From Dromiciops gliroides (Eukaryota > Chordata > Mammalia > Microbiotheria > Microbiotheriidae), in assembly GCF_019393635.1 (NCBI RefSeq), contig NC_057867.1:4376889-4440888 (forward strand): a stretch of 64,000 nucleotides of DNA, written 5' to 3'. The notes below the pieces were generated by a model. The model did not search any database, was not told the origin of the DNA, and saw nothing but the letters and a program-made list of their open reading frames with translations. Shown piece after piece: positions 1 to 12,037 of the stretch (its first letter is position 1; each line of letters opens with the position of its first letter). Made by a program: the position numbers and the translations under genes.

Positions 1-3
1 CCA

Positions 4-46
4 TTCTTCTTCTTCTTCTTCTTCTTCTTCTTCTTCTTCTTCTTCT
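4..46. repeat. (TTC)n microsatellite
   Basis: About 14 perfect copies of TTC run from the window edge, so the array may start slightly upstream. No gene is visible around it. Confidence 0.97.
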
Positions 47-619
47 GTGGAAATAGCTGAAGTTGTTTTATATTTGCTGCATCATTTCTGTTTTGGAAAG
101 GTTTGAGAGGTTGTGGGTATTGGAAGAAGGCTAGTACACCATCTTGTTGCTCAAATGACCCTAAAGTGTACTGCTTTTTCTAGATGTTCACTAATCACTC
201 TTTAATAAGTTCTAGAATTTTGCTGGTAATTTAAGTCAAGATCTCTGGCCTATACATTGCATTCTCTTCCCTTTTTGGAAAGTCAGACCATTGGTCCTTC
301 AGTCCAGTGATGCCTTACTTATTCCCCACATTCTTTCGAACACAGTGGCCCAGCACTCCCATCTGTCAGTTCTTTCAAGACCCTGGAAGGTAGCTGTTCT
401 GGGCTTGGCAATGTGAACTCATCAATTGCAGCTAGACATTCTCTTCTTAGCCTTTTACTTATTTTTAGTTTTAATTTCCTAATTGTCTTTTGGGTTTGGT
501 CCTCCCCAGCCCAAAGATCATTCTTCTTGCCACAGCAGAGGGAAGAAGAAGAATTGAGAATTCTCTCTTCTCCTTATCTTGTATCTTGAGCAACCATCCC
601 TCTTTTTATGTCCTTAGCT

Positions 620-1005
620 CCACCTTTTGCCTCTGCGGCTTCCCTCTCTGGAATGCTTTCCCTTCTCACCTTCAAGGCTCTGTTTAGGGGACCCCTACTG
701 GAGGCCTTGCATGATCTTCCACCTCCCTTCCCTCCACCAAGATTTTAGAATTACTTTGTATCCATTTGTATATATTCTGTATGGACTCATTTGTAGAAGC
801 ATTGTTTTCTCTATTAGAGTATAAGCTCCTTGAGGGCAAGGGCTGTTGTGTGTCTCTCTGTCCCCACTACCTGAATGTCTGAATCTATGCTTTTTCACTG
901 GTATACCCTTTTTGAGGAAACTCCCTCTACCAAATGAGATCAAATGAGATAATATTTGTGAAGTGCTTAGCACAATGCCTGGCACATAGAAAATGCTTAT
1001 TCCAT
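620..1005 (+). mobile_element. L2-like LINE 3' end plus MIR-like tail
   Basis: The block carries the usual L2 3'-end phrases in order: a 'gcctctgcggcttccctctctggaatgc' type segment, a run near 760 resembling 'tttgtatccatttgtatata', then 'agctccttgagggcaagggc' near 827. A second old fragment with 'cttagcacaatgcctggcac' follows at 963-985. It is heavily diverged and has no target duplications. The surrounding bases from 47 to 1600 show only further old repeat debris and no gene. Confidence 0.55.
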
Positions 1006-1603
1006 TCCATTCTATAACAGCTCACAATTGCTGTGTAGCTTGGAGTATTAGATGTTTGCCTGCAAGAACTAAGTGGTTAAACAACTTGCCTCAGAGCTGC
1101 CACATGGTCACTACCGAATGAATGACTGAATGACTATTGCCCACTAAGCTCAGCTCTGAGCTTTAGTATTCCTGCCACTGCTGTTATAGGACTGTGCCAC
1201 ATTCCCATATTCCTAGGAGAGCCCAGATCAAGGGCCCAAGTTCTCCTTATGGTCAAATGGCTGGGATTGTCACTATATACCACAGTGAGTACTCCCATAT
1301 CCTGGGACTATTGCTTGAAATCTGGCCCCATTCTGCCTTGCCAAACTCTTCTCCCACCCCAACCCCCCCCCCAGCCTGACTCTCACTCAATGGCAGTTAA
1401 GAGTTTTCACTAGTGGGCCAAATGATCAGAAGAGTATGTTTGCACAATTTCCAATTGATCCAACCCACAAGTAAAAGAAGGTCTAGAAAATCTTGGTTAT
1501 GAGGGCTGGCTCTCTGCAGGGCATAAGGGAAGGGAGAGGAATATAGGAGAAAGTGTAGGTGGTATAAAAACAGATATAGCAATAAAATATTTTAAAAACA
1601 CCT

Positions 1604-1800
1604 TAAATGAAGGAATTAATGAATGAAAAGAGCATTTATTAAGTACTTATTATGTGCCAAGCACTGGGGATATCAATATAAAAAGTAAAGGCAGCTCTTG
1701 TCCTCAAGGACCTTACATTCTAGTGGGGGAGTCAACACACAATGGGGAGTGGTATCCAGAAAGAAATGGTGTATGGGGCAGAGAGAAGTAATTGACACAC
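1604..1800 (+). repeat. Old interspersed repeat, 'TTTATTAAG..TGTGCCAAGCACTGGGGAT' family
   Basis: The block has a poorly conserved head (AAGGAATTAATGAATGAA), then a 'gcatttattaagtacttatt' core, then 'ctcaaggacc' and 'tctagtgggggag'. The same family recurs across this window, for example at 3715, 4690, 11729, 19970, 38810, 45640 and 47055. I take it to be an old LINE-derived mammalian repeat, but I cannot fix the family name by eye. Confidence 0.6.
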
Positions 1801-2436
1801 CCCATCCAGGGACAGTGTCAGAGTGGATGTAATCATGATTCATAATTCCAGAAAAAGAGAAGGAAAGAGTCCTATGGAGCAGATTGCCATGTTTGCTGAA
1901 ATAGTAACCCTAGTTCCCGCCCCCCCCCCTCATGCTGTATGCTCATTCTCCCCAGGGTCACTAGCCATACACTGCCCATGGCCACCTCATCTTTTGGACA
2001 CCCACCCACCCCACTCCCTCCAAGAGCACGTGCCTGGGCATTGGGACAACCCAAAGCTCCCTCTTGGCCCTATAGGTACTCACATCTCTCAGTAGTCAAC
2101 AAGACTGCTACCTAGTGAGGAAAGGCTTCCTAACACATCCTTGTCTGCATCTAACCTTGGACCAGCTGTTTTCTTTGCCAAGGCTTTTCCTGGGAAGGTG
2201 ACTCTGCCCTCCCTTCTTTTGGGCAGCTTTGGGTCAGGCCTAGGTTGGAGGCAGCCAGTAGGACATTCAATCTATAGAATATACAGTGTTAGAGGGAGAA
2301 TCAGCATCCCTGGCAATCATGGGTCCACCCCCCTCATTTTGTAAAGCTGGGGTAAGAGATCATCCTTGAGTCCAGTCTTGTTTTCCTTTTACAGAGGGAG
2401 TAAACTGAGGCCCAGAGAGAGGGTATAATATTCTTT

Positions 2437-2575
2437 TTTGGGGGGTGAGGCAATTGGGGTTAAGTGACTTGCCCAGGGTCACACAGCTAGTGTCAAGTGT
2501 CTGAAGCCGGATTTGAACTCAGGTCCTCCTGACTCCAGGTCCAGTGCTCTATCCACTGTGCCACCTAGCTGCCCC
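2437..2575 (-). mobile_element. WSINE1-like CORE-SINE with 18-bp target duplication
   Basis: Read on the minus strand, the element starts GGGGCAGCTAGGTGGCACAG, continues through the tRNA-like head and the CORE region, and ends in a short A-rich tail. It is flanked by perfect 18-bp copies of GAGGGTATAATATTCTTT at 2419-2436 and 2576-2593. The intact duplication marks a relatively recent, full-length insertion mobilised by L1-type target-primed reverse transcription. Confidence 0.93.
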
Positions 2576-2683
2576 GAGGGTATAATATTCTTTATTGGTC
2601 TTTCTTGCCTACTAGGAACTTGGCTCACTCATACCTGGTGACTTCCTAGTTGTGGTTTGGTCTGATGGATGCTTTCCCATCTC

Positions 2684-2838
2684 CCGTTTTTTGTTTTTTT
2701 TTTGTGGGGCTATGTGGGTTAAGTGACTTGCCCAGGGTCACACAGCTAGTAAGTGTTAAGTATCTGAGGCTGGATTTGAACTCAGGTCCTCCTGAATCCA
2801 GGGCTGGTGCTTCATTCACCGTGTCACCTAGCTGCCCC
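2684..2838 (-). mobile_element. WSINE1-like CORE-SINE
   Basis: This is a second minus-strand copy, with a T-rich left end that is the tail of the element. Duplicated target TGCTTTCCCATCTC lies at 2670-2683 and 2839-2852. It is slightly more diverged than the copy 100 bp upstream, with 'cttcattcaccgtgtcacct' at the head end. Confidence 0.92.
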
Positions 2839-3213
2839 TGCTTTCCCATCTCTTCAAGTGGTTGCCGCTAAAGAGTTGGAACGAATGAACTCATTGGTCT
2901 TTGGCCACAGTAGGAGTCTGTGTGTGCTTCTCTGTTTTGATTAATCCAGTGAGTACCACCCCAACCAAGTCCTAAAGCTGCCTCTGTGTACATGGGCTGG
3001 TGCTTGGCTGAAGGACTCCAAGGAGGAATAGTGAGCTAGCTCTTGTCCTCAAAGGGGTGGTGGTGGTGTGATACAATACGGATCCAATGATCTGTATTTG
3101 TATCCCAGTGGGAAGACCTTGAGTTGCCCAGCTCCCACATACCATTCTTAGGAAGCTCTTCATGCCCAGAGCCATCTTCTCCTCATTCCTTCTGCTTTCA
3201 AAAGATAACCCTT

Positions 3214-3351
3214 TGGGCAGCTAGGTGGCACAGTGGATAGAGCACTGGCCCTGGAGTCAGGAGTACCTGAGTTCAAATCCGGCCTCAGACACTTAACACT
3301 TACTAGCTGTGTGACCCTGGGCAAGTCACTTAACCCCAATTGCCTCACTAA

Positions 3352-3384
<33 letters not shown>

Positions 3385-3385
3385 A
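3214..3385 (+). mobile_element. WSINE1-like CORE-SINE with long A/C tail
   Basis: This is a plus-strand full-length copy starting GGGCAGCTAGGTGGCACAGT. The tail is a roughly 40-bp (CAAAA)n-like run. The 15-bp target CAAAAGATAACCCTT is duplicated perfectly at 3199-3213 and 3386-3400. It is one of three insertions within 950 bp. Confidence 0.94.
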
Positions 3386-3419
3386 CAAAAGATAACCCTT
3401 CACCTCTGCTTTTGGACCT

Positions 3420-4340
3420 ATCCCCTCTCATCTCCTCTGGGAGTGACCTCAGTCAGCCAGCCACTCCTCTCTCATCCATTTCAAGTCTCTTCTCCTTGCT
3501 TTCTTCCCCCTTTCCTGTAGACATTTCTCAAGTCTTTACAATGCCCAGCCTTCTCTTTGGAAACTGATGCCTACCTCATACTAGATGCTGATCCAGCCAT
3601 CCTTTAAAGCCATCATCCCCTCTTTGGTCTTCCTTGTTGCTAGACTTGTAGAAAGTCTTCTGCATTTGATGCCCTTTCTTCCTGTTTACTGCTTAGCCCC
3701 ACCCAATGTAGCCTCCATCAATCAATGAACCAAAAAGGACTGATTAAGCACCTGCTATGTGCTGGGCACTTTTCTAGGCACTGGAGGTACCAAGAGAAAG
3801 ACAGAATGGTCCCTGCTCAGTAGAATTTCCAATTTGCTGAACTGTTCTGGTTAAGGTCACTAAGTACCATGGCCAGTGGCCTTTAGTCAGATCCCCTTTA
3901 AGCCCTTGGCAGCATTTGACTGTGTTGCCCATCCTCCCTCTCTTCTTCTCTTCTCCCTTGGCAACCATGACAGTCCACCCTCCCTTGTTTCTCTTCCTTG
4001 CTGTCCTACAGCTCCTTCTCAACCTATGGGCATCTCCCAAGTCTGTCCTGGGTCCTCTTATCTCCTTGCCCTCGAGTCTCTCAGTCCGTGTGATCTTATC
4101 AAGTCCCATTGGTATCTAATATCAGCTTGACGCTGATGCCCTCCAAATTGCTATCTCCAGGACTGGTTCTCTCCAGCGCTCATTTCCCTATTTCCATGTA
4201 CCTGCTAGATACCTCCCCCAGGTGCTGTTTTGGGCACCTCCCACCTAGGCTCATCATTTTCTCTTCAAGTCTGCTCCTGTCTAACTTCTCTTTCTGTTGT
4301 TGTCACTCAGCCTCTTCTTCCTTCCTACCACCTCCTTGAG
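3420..4340 (+). mobile_element. L2 LINE reverse-transcriptase region, decayed
   Basis: Translated plus-strand fragments include LAAFDCVAHPPSLLLFSLG at about 3907-3965. This resembles the L2 reverse-transcriptase stretch around 'SAAFDTVDHSLLLS.LSSLG'. The rest of the block has the C/T-rich codon bias of L2 ORF2. An old repeat (3715-3850) interrupts it. It is a decayed LINE copy with no intact ORF. Confidence 0.6.
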
Positions 4341-4689
4341 TGTCCAAGCCCAATCGCTTCTCTCGAACAGAAAGGGTGGCCACCAACCCATACATAAGGA
4401 CCCCCTACAGGCAGTATATTAGCTTAGAAAACCACATATTAACATTATCTATATTTTATTGTGTTTTTATTTATTTTGTCGAGTGTTTCCCAATGACATT
4501 TTCATCTGGTTTTGTCCCCCTCTGTGGTGTTCTGTGCCTTATGAGGCCTGCAGGCTATATGTATGATACTGCTCTGATCCTTATTGGTTATGGGACCATG
4601 AGCAAGTCGTGGACTCTAAGCCTTGGTTAGCCCATTTGATAAAGGTCTAATCTTGCCTGTCCTATCAGCTCCCTTCAGGGCTTTGGCAA

Positions 4690-5065
4690 GGCTGGACAAA
4701 GAGGCAAAAGACAATCCCCGCCCTGAAGGAGCTCATAATCTAACGGGAAATACAACATACAAATATATACAAGATAAGCTCTCTACAGGATAAATAGGAA
4801 ATCATTACCAGAGGGAAAGTACTGGAATGAAGAGAGGGTGGCGAAGGCTTCCTTTAGAAGATGGGATTTGAGTTGGGACTTAGAGGAAGCCAAGGAGGTC
4901 AGTAGGCAGAGCTGAGGAGGGAGAGTATTTTAGGCCTGGGGGAGAGCCAGAGAGAGTGCCTAGAGCTGAGAGATGGAGGGGCATGTTCTGGGGACAGCCA
5001 GGAAGCCAGTGACACGGGATCGAAGAGAAGGGCTTGAATGCCAAAAGAATATCATCAGCATTTTC
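4690..5065 (+). repeat. Old interspersed repeat, long copy
   Basis: This is the same family as at 1604 but covers a more downstream part. It runs through 'ctcataatctaacgggaaat', 'aaggcttcctttagaagatg' and 'ggaagccaaggaggtcagta' to 'gaagggcttgaatgcc'. The long copies at 19970 and 45640 are collinear with it. Confidence 0.65.
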
Positions 5066-5399
5066 TGCTCCAAATGGTGTCTACTGTAGCATAAGTCCTC
5101 CAGCAGATTGTAGGGCAAGCTATTACCCAAGACTCCCCATGGAACACTGGACAATCCAGCCGGGCCAACAGACTCCCTGGAATTGCCCTACTCTGCCACC
5201 AAGAGTTCTCCGCAGCCTCATTTGTTTCCCTCTTGTCAATTCAACCAGTTTTGCCTGGAGACCTTTGTTCCCTCTGCTTTTCTGAGGTGTTTGTGGGTGG
5301 CCTCAGAGAGGGAGAGGGGCTGGTAGCCTCCTTGGGGTTGTTGACAGTAGCTACTGCCTTCTTTTAATCTGGTTCCATTGCCCTGCCTCCCTCATTGGG

Positions 5400-5480
5400 G
5401 CTTTGTTGTCATTCGGTCATTTCAGTCGTGTAGGACTCTTTGTGACCCCATTTGGGGTTTTTAACATCAGTTCTTTTCCC
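5400..5480 (-). mobile_element. Long CORE-SINE type, 3' fragment
   Basis: The block reads 'gtcattcggtcatttcagtc', then 'actctttgtgaccccatttg'. This is the antisense 3' part of the longer marsupial CORE-SINE seen complete at 34932 and 39371 (sense phrase CCAAATGGGGTCA). Only the 3' end remains. Confidence 0.75.
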
Positions 5481-5699
5481 TACAATCTGCCATCTAGTCA
5501 CATCCTTTCCATCTTGTACTCATGTGTTTTAGTTTCTTGAGCCCAAGAGCAGGACTTTCCATTTATTCCTGTCCAATATCATCTCAATAGATTTGGCTCA
5601 GGATTCCATCCTGTTGAAATAGCTTTGTATCCTGTTTCCTTTATCCAAAGACTAAACAATGCCTGTTCATGTTGTGTCCTTCACAGATGGCATGAGTGT

Positions 5700-5835
5700 G
5701 CCAGGGGGTCATTGTTGCCCAACTCTGAGTCAGAGGGCTTTGGTTCAAATCCTGCCTCTGATGTTTACCAGCTGTGTGACTTTGGTCATCTCCCTGTGCT
5801 TCAGTTTCCTCATGTGTAAAATTAGGGGGCATGTG
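5700..5835 (+). mobile_element. MIR/CORE-SINE fragment
   Basis: The fragment has the MIR-like order: 'ggttcaaatcctgcctctga', then 'accagctgtgtgactttgg', then 'cttcagtttcctcatgtgta'. It is old and has no target duplication. Confidence 0.75.
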
Positions 5836-6127
5836 GACTGTATGGTGTATGGAGTCCCAGATTTAGGTCTATATGAACTTCTGCCTTCATGCAGAACATT
5901 TATAAGAGGGCCAGGGCCAGAGTCACGTAGCACTCCACCGGAGACCTATGTCCAGGTTATTAAAGATCCATTACCCACCTTCTTTCCCAATGTGATTTTT
6001 CAACCAGTTGACCTCATTGACCCCACTGTATCATCCTCCTGCTCACATCTGTCCATCTCATTCACAAGGATATCACTAGAGACTTTGTTAAGCCCTGATA
6101 GTGCTGGGCCTACAGCATTCCCTTGAT

Positions 6128-6237
6128 TTAAATTGGAAGCTCTTTGAGGACAGGGACTGTCTTTTGTCTCTTTTTGTGTCCCCAGCACTCAGCCCGGGGC
6201 CTGGCACATAGTAGGTGCTTAATAAATGCTTATTGAT
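6128..6237 (+). mobile_element. L2 LINE 3' end
   Basis: This is a classical L2 3' terminus: 'gaagctctttgaggacaggg', then 'cccagcactcagc', then 'ggcacatagtaggtgcttaa' and 'taaatgcttattga'. Confidence 0.8.
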
Positions 6238-7689
6238 AGATCAAGTGATTTGCTGGTCTCGCCTTCCTTTCCACACAGCTCGAAAGTTCATAAGATTTGG
6301 ATGTTAGAAGAGCCCCTGGCGACCATGTGATCATAGCTCCAGAAACTATATTATACAGATTAGGAAACTTGAGGCATCTCTTCCACTCAGAGCAGAAGCT
6401 CCTGTTGGTATTTCTCCCCTCCAGTTAGCACTTAATTACTGGCAGAGCTGGCACTCGAACCCAAGGCTTCTGGCTCCCCTGCATGCATTTTCCAGTAGAC
6501 CTGAAGGAAAGAAATAAGCGCATCCTTAATAGGTACTAGTAGATGCCCCTGGTCTCAACTCCAGCCAGGAACTCTGGAGGCCAGAGACCTTGTCTTTGAA
6601 AGATGAAGTTGCCCAACTTCAGTTGGGTCCTTGTAGACACCAATGCCACCACCAGCACCACCTCTGCTGCCTGTGTTCATTAACTTTGCCCAAGCCTTTG
6701 GTGATGTTCTCCCAATCCCTCCCAACCCCTGCCCCTCCTTTGCTCACAATTGGCCTCCTTTTTCACTGAGAAAACTGAGGCTCTCTGGCACAAGCTTCTG
6801 CCTCTCTCCTTGTCTGCATGTTAGTTACCACTTCTCTCTTTCATCTTTCCTTCCAGTCTTGGTCTTAGGCCTGGATGCCATGCCTGCCTTTCCTCTCTGT
6901 GCCCTCGCTCCATCCCTTAACCCTTCTCTCTTCCAGCATCTTCAATCTCTCCTTTGCTTCTGGGTGGACTTAGGCCTACGGGATCCTAGGTCTGGAGCTC
7001 AGAAGGACCTTCGAGGTGTTGGGTATAGTTCAGGAATCTGAGGTTCTTGGGGCTGAGGAACTTGCCTAGACTCACGTGGGCAATAAGGGACTGAGCTGGG
7101 CCCAGCCCCTCTCATGAGAGCCCACTTCTCTTTCCCACTATACACAATGTTGCCTTCTGGTCTCTTATCTGGAAAAAACCCCCAAAGCAAACCCAACCAA
7201 ATAAGCCATTTCCTTGCCCCAATTTCCTTTCTTCCTTTTACTTCAGGTCGGAGTGACCTCTGACCTCAATGACAGTCCCTTTCTCTGGCTTCTTCTTTAC
7301 CCCCTACCCCCTCCACCTGGCCTCTCTCCCTGACACTCCCAGTGGCCCCCTCCTCCTCAATCTCTTTGCTACACTGAACTTGGCCGGCTTGCTTTTTCCT
7401 CTGCAAAACTCCCCCATCTTGCTTCAGAGACATCACCATTCTTGTTCCCTCCTTTGTGTTCCTGAAGGCCTCTTGCTCCCTCCAGACCCTGAAGATGAAC
7501 ACTCCCTGAGTCTCTTGTCCAAAACTTCCATGAGGAGAGGACTCACTACTCTGGCTCCGGGGCGGGGGTGGGGGGGGGAATTCCCAATAGTCTGCTGGAC
7601 AGTTCCTCCTGAATACTTTCCCATCACCCCAGACTCCAAATTTCCAAAACCAGAGCCACGTCTCTCTCCCAGATTCCCAGCTTTGAAAC

Positions 7690-8570
7690 TCTAGAGTTAA
7701 TTTGGATTCTTTCCCTCTCCTTCAGCCTCCATAGCTGCCCAGTGGACACTAAGATGGACTGACTTTCTTCATTTGCAGTCTCCATCCATTTCTTCCTTTT
7801 CATCCCTAGTTCTAGTCCTCATGGCCTCTTCTAGTCCAAATCATCATTTTAGAAAGGAGGAAGCTGAGGCACAGAGAAAAACCCATGCCAAGTGAAGCCT
7901 GAATAACAGCCAACCCCAACTCTCTGGTTTCCCAGGCTACAGTCTGTCCCTGCTCTAACCCGTCACACACATCCAGCCGCACTCATAGAACTAAATCACC
8001 ACTTTACAAAAGGACGTTTCCTGCCTTAAAACCCTTCCGTGCTAGGGGCAGCTAGGTGGTGTAGTGGATAAAGCACTGGCCCTGGATTCAGGAGTACCTG
8101 AGTTCAAATCCGGCCTCAGACACTTGGCACTTAACTAGCTGCGTGACCCTGGACAAGTCACTTAACCCCCATTGCCCTGCACAAAACAAAAAAAAAACCC
8201 CTTCTGTGCTGCCCATAGTTTATAAAATAGCTTACATTGGCACTCAAGGCCTTCCCTAAGCTGGCCTCAACCTGCCTCCCACAAAACTCTGCTCCAACCA
8301 TGTCTTGCCCTTTTCCCATCATCACGCTTGTGCTTCTCCTCTGTGCTCTTCCGGCTTCTGTTGCCCTTCATCCCTAGCATGTCAGAGTTGGCTCCTCCAG
8401 AGAAAAGCTGTCCACCTTTACCAGCTGCCGTCACTGGAACTTTTGGTCCTGAAAAGCCCAGTGTGCCCCCTCCCCCTGTCCTCCTGCCTGGGAAACTGAT
8501 ACCAGCTAGGCTCAGTGCAATGCCATTTGTTGCAGACCTACCCCTGACCCCACCTGCTTCCTAAGGTTCC
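7690..8570 (+). mobile_element. L2 LINE 3' region, split by a SINE
   Basis: The L2-like 3' region has 'actttacaaaaggacgtttc' before the SINE and 'gcactcaaggccttccctaa' with 'cttcatccctag' after it. The WSINE-like copy at 8045-8193 sits inside it and resolves the relative ages: L2 first, SINE later. Confidence 0.6.
8045..8193 (+). mobile_element. WSINE1-like CORE-SINE nested in L2
   Basis: It starts GGGGCAGCTAGGTGGTGTAG and ends in an A-rich tail. The flanks 'acccttccgtgct' and 'ccccttctgtgct' look like an imperfect target duplication. It is therefore an older copy than those near 2.4-3.4 kb. Confidence 0.9.
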
Positions 8571-9039
8571 AGTGGATGATGAGGCACGGCCAAGATCCCT
8601 TGCATCCCTCATGGACACGTTCCCTAAAGCAAAGTCCAAGATTTGGAGTCAGAGGACCCAGGCTCTGCCACTTAGCACCTGTGTGACCTTGGCCAGTCGT
8701 CTGGGTCTGGTTGGTTCTCCTTCAAAAGCTGGAGCTGGATTGGAGGAGCTGGGAGTTAGTTACCTTTGAGCCCTCAGTTTAGGAGCCTATGATATTTCAG
8801 TCACATTGACTGAGTAGGTAAGCCTGAGAATTTCCTGAAGAGAGATGACGGGCGTTGCCTAGGGGCATCCCAAGCACCTACGTGTCAGAGGTGGAGTGTG
8901 AATCCTCCTGACTAAAGCCCAGCATTCTAGCCACTGCCGTAGACAAGAGCCCCCCACAGTATTCTAGGATGGACAGTCAGACAATACAAAGCAATAATGG
9001 CCAGGACATGATGATGATTGGACGTGGGGAAGGGGACAA

Positions 9040-9215
9040 TGGTGAGAGAGTGGGAACAAGAGGGAAGAGACAGAGACAGACAGAGGTAGAGACAGAGAGG
9101 GAGAGAGGGAGGGAGAGGGAAACAGAGACAGAAAGAGAGAGGGAGGGAAGGAGGGAGAGAGAGAGACAGAGGCAGAGACAGAGACAGGGAGAGATGGATG
9201 GAGGGAAAGAAAAGA
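9040..9215. repeat. GA-rich purine tract
   Basis: About 170 bp of plus-strand purines are built from GAGA, GACA and GGGA units. The Glu/Arg-rich and Ser/Leu-rich ORFs over it are products of the repeat, not proteins. Confidence 0.9.
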
Positions 9216-10019
9216 GAGATAGAAGAATTATCCATAGTAAGGGTGGGTGGGGTTCTGCCCAGCCTGGGGAACTGGAGAGATGTTAACTCAGCACAGACAG
9301 GCAAGACGGCAGAGAGCCCGTTTGGAGAACAGAGTGGGAATGAGAAGATGATATGGTGAGTTTAAAAGCAAGTGGACACTTTGGAATGTACAATTGGAGC
9401 TTGGAAGCCGTGTCGGCCCGGAGATCGAGCCCATCTCTGAGGACACTGAAATAGCCTCATTAGATAGATGTTAGAATGGGGTTTGTTAAGGTGGCCTTGT
9501 CTCCCTGGCCCCAGCGCACACGGCCATTCCCACAGGCATTCAGGAAGGAAGGAATAGAGAGAAATGTATGAGAGGGCCATCCTCAAGGTTGGCATGGCAG
9601 TCCTGGACTCCTTGCTACTCTCCTGAGCAGTGTAGTTGCTGTCAGAGTCTGGCCAAGGCAGCTCCGCCCTCCCCACCCTCTAGTTTCTAGCACTGGAGGG
9701 GGAGATTCAGTACCTCCTCATGAGCTCTCATCCAAGACCACACTGATACTTCCTTTTCCTTCCCCTCCTAGTCCCAATGGGCCTCTTAGAACTGGGAAAG
9801 GGCTTGTTTTAAGCCTCCATTTCCCTTATCTCTAGTTCTCTATCATCTCCACCTCCAGCTAGGGCTGGATAAGAGGCTGGGGCTGGGGCTGGCGTTTCTA
9901 CGTTTACATGGTGACCTGTCAGCCCTGGCAGGAGGGAAGCTCTTCCCAGCCAACACTGCTCTATTTGGTCTTTCTCTTTCCAGAACCTAGCATGGTGAGC
10001 ACCTGGACCAACAGGCCCA

Positions 10020-10160
10020 GAATAACCTGGGATGAAGGGAAGAGTGTGAGATTCGGGGTCAAAGGACCTGGATTCAAATCCCAGGGGTGTCACTTGCTGT
10101 TTGTGTGACCTGGGGTGAGTTCCAGCCCCTCTCTGTGTCTCAGTAAAATGAATGCCTTAC
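10020..10160 (+). mobile_element. MIR/CORE-SINE fragment
   Basis: The order is 'aagtgtgagattcggggtca', then 'gacctggattcaaatccca', then 'ttgtgtgacctggggtga', followed by 'tctctgtgtctcagtaaaat'. This is the MIR core region. Confidence 0.7.
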
Positions 10161-11728
10161 ACTAGAGGGTGTATGAAGTCCTTGCCAGTTCGACATCTAA
10201 TCCCAACCCAATTCCTTGGCTCAGGCCGTCCCTTCTGCCTCACCTGCCCCCAATGCTCTTTCTGTTGTTTTACCTCATCTGTGGATGCATATAGCCCTGC
10301 ATCTCCTTACCCCCACAGTGGAGCAGAAGTTCCTTGTGGGGAGGCACTGTGTCCAGCATCATTCCACATGGGTTCCTTATTCCCACACTAAACCGTATGG
10401 TAGGACTGATTGTGGCTTGGGCCTCTGAAGCCCTAGGTTTGAATCTGTCCCAGTTTCATCCTCTGTGAAATGAGAGCATTGGACTCCATGGCCCCAACTT
10501 GAATTCTGTGTTCATCCACTTTGTGTGGGGGGCACACAGCTGGTGCTTAATGGGTGTATGCTAGATAGCAATTCTGAGTATCCATTTGTATGAAGAGAGC
10601 TGGAAAAGAAGGTGGCCCTTCCTGTGGAGGCTGCAGCCTCCTCTGAGGCAGGGACTGGGAGGCAGTGAGCTCTGTGTCCCCAGCATGGGGCATTTCCCAG
10701 CCATCAGTGGGATGGCTGGGGCCAGGAGCCCAGCCGCAGTGGGCTGCAGTGGCCCAGTCCTTCTCCCAGCCTCCTTGTCCTTTGCCTGTCTCTCCCAATG
10801 TCTGGCAGGAGCTGCAGGGGCCAGGGCCAACAATTCAGGCTTTAGTGCAAATGCAAGTAAAAATGCAAGTAAATACGCCAAAGCGAATGCCAGCTTCTAG
10901 ATCACTGGCATCTACCAGAGGAGAAGCCCTGCCTCTCCCACGTGGCACCTGGGAGCTTGCTCCAAGCAGGGGATGAAGAAGGGCCCTGGGACACTAAAAG
11001 GCAGTTTGAATTGGGGGAAGGGGAGTGAGCAAGGGCTCAAAACTGCTGCTTCAGCAGAAAACGACTTTCCCCAGAATCACCAACGGGCAGAGGACAGGTG
11101 GGTCTTCTTGTAGCTTTCTCCCCTGGTAGCTCCTGTAATTAGTCAAACAGTGATTCAGTGAGCATCCCTCACCTGCTGTGTCCAGTCTGCCCCTTGGGTG
11201 CCAGCAGGAAGCTTCACAGTCAGCCACTTAGACAGGCAGGGTGGGGCAAGAGATCAACCCTCTGCCTATACCTGCTGTTACCCTGAAGGGGCTCATCTCC
11301 ATGAGCTGCATCAGTCTCAAGTTCACAGGAATGCCTTGACCATTGCTTGGTTGCCTCCTGTTCCCTGAAGGCCCCCCCCCCATGCCTGCTCATTACCTCG
11401 GGGCCCTAGGCCAGAGGCACATGCTTATTCTGTTTGGGGCTTCTAAGGAGTAGCAGATAGGCCAGTGGCTGACCTGGAACTAGAAATGCCTGAGGTCTCA
11501 CATCCTGACTCAGCCTCCTGAGCCTTAACTTCCTGACCTGTGAAATGGGGATGATGGGAGGATCAAAGGAGACGATTTGTCCTGGAAAGCACTTGGCAAA
11601 GCAGAAACATCACAAATGGCACTGGGGCTACACAAATGACATGCCCTCTTTTTACCCTCCTGGTCAAAGAGTAATGAGCAGGTGGCCAGACCGTTGGGTC
11701 TTGTGCTCAGAGGGCTTGCTGGGTATCA

Positions 11729-11960
11729 ATCAATCAGTCAATATTGATTAAGTGCCTACTCTGTGCTGGGAGAGCACCGTGCTAAGCACTGGAGACATAA
11801 AAAGAGGCTTCCAATCTAACAGAAGGGACAACATGCAAACAAATATGTACAAGGCAAGCTCTGGACTGGAGAAATGGGAAATGATGGGTTACCAGAGGGC
11901 AGGCCCTGGCATGAAGAGGGGCCGGGGCAGGCTTCCTGCAAATCTTGAACCACTCACTAT
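11729..11960 (+). repeat. Old interspersed repeat, 5' half
   Basis: It begins 'atcaatcagtcaatattgat', then 'gtgcctactctgtgctggga', 'gctaagcactggagacat' and 'acaacatgcaaacaaatatg'. It is the same family as at 1604 and 4690. Confidence 0.7.
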
Positions 11961-12037
11961 ATGAGGGGGGTTACTATGATTCTTGTTTGGTTGTCATCAT
12001 CATCATTGTCTTTTCTGATGGCACAAGACTGTATCTC

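Noticed and set aside
4380-4600. AT-rich block with 'aacattatctatattttatt' as a regulatory element
   Set aside because: It reads like an old interspersed repeat that I could not name, with L2 debris on both sides, so no regulatory role is claimed.
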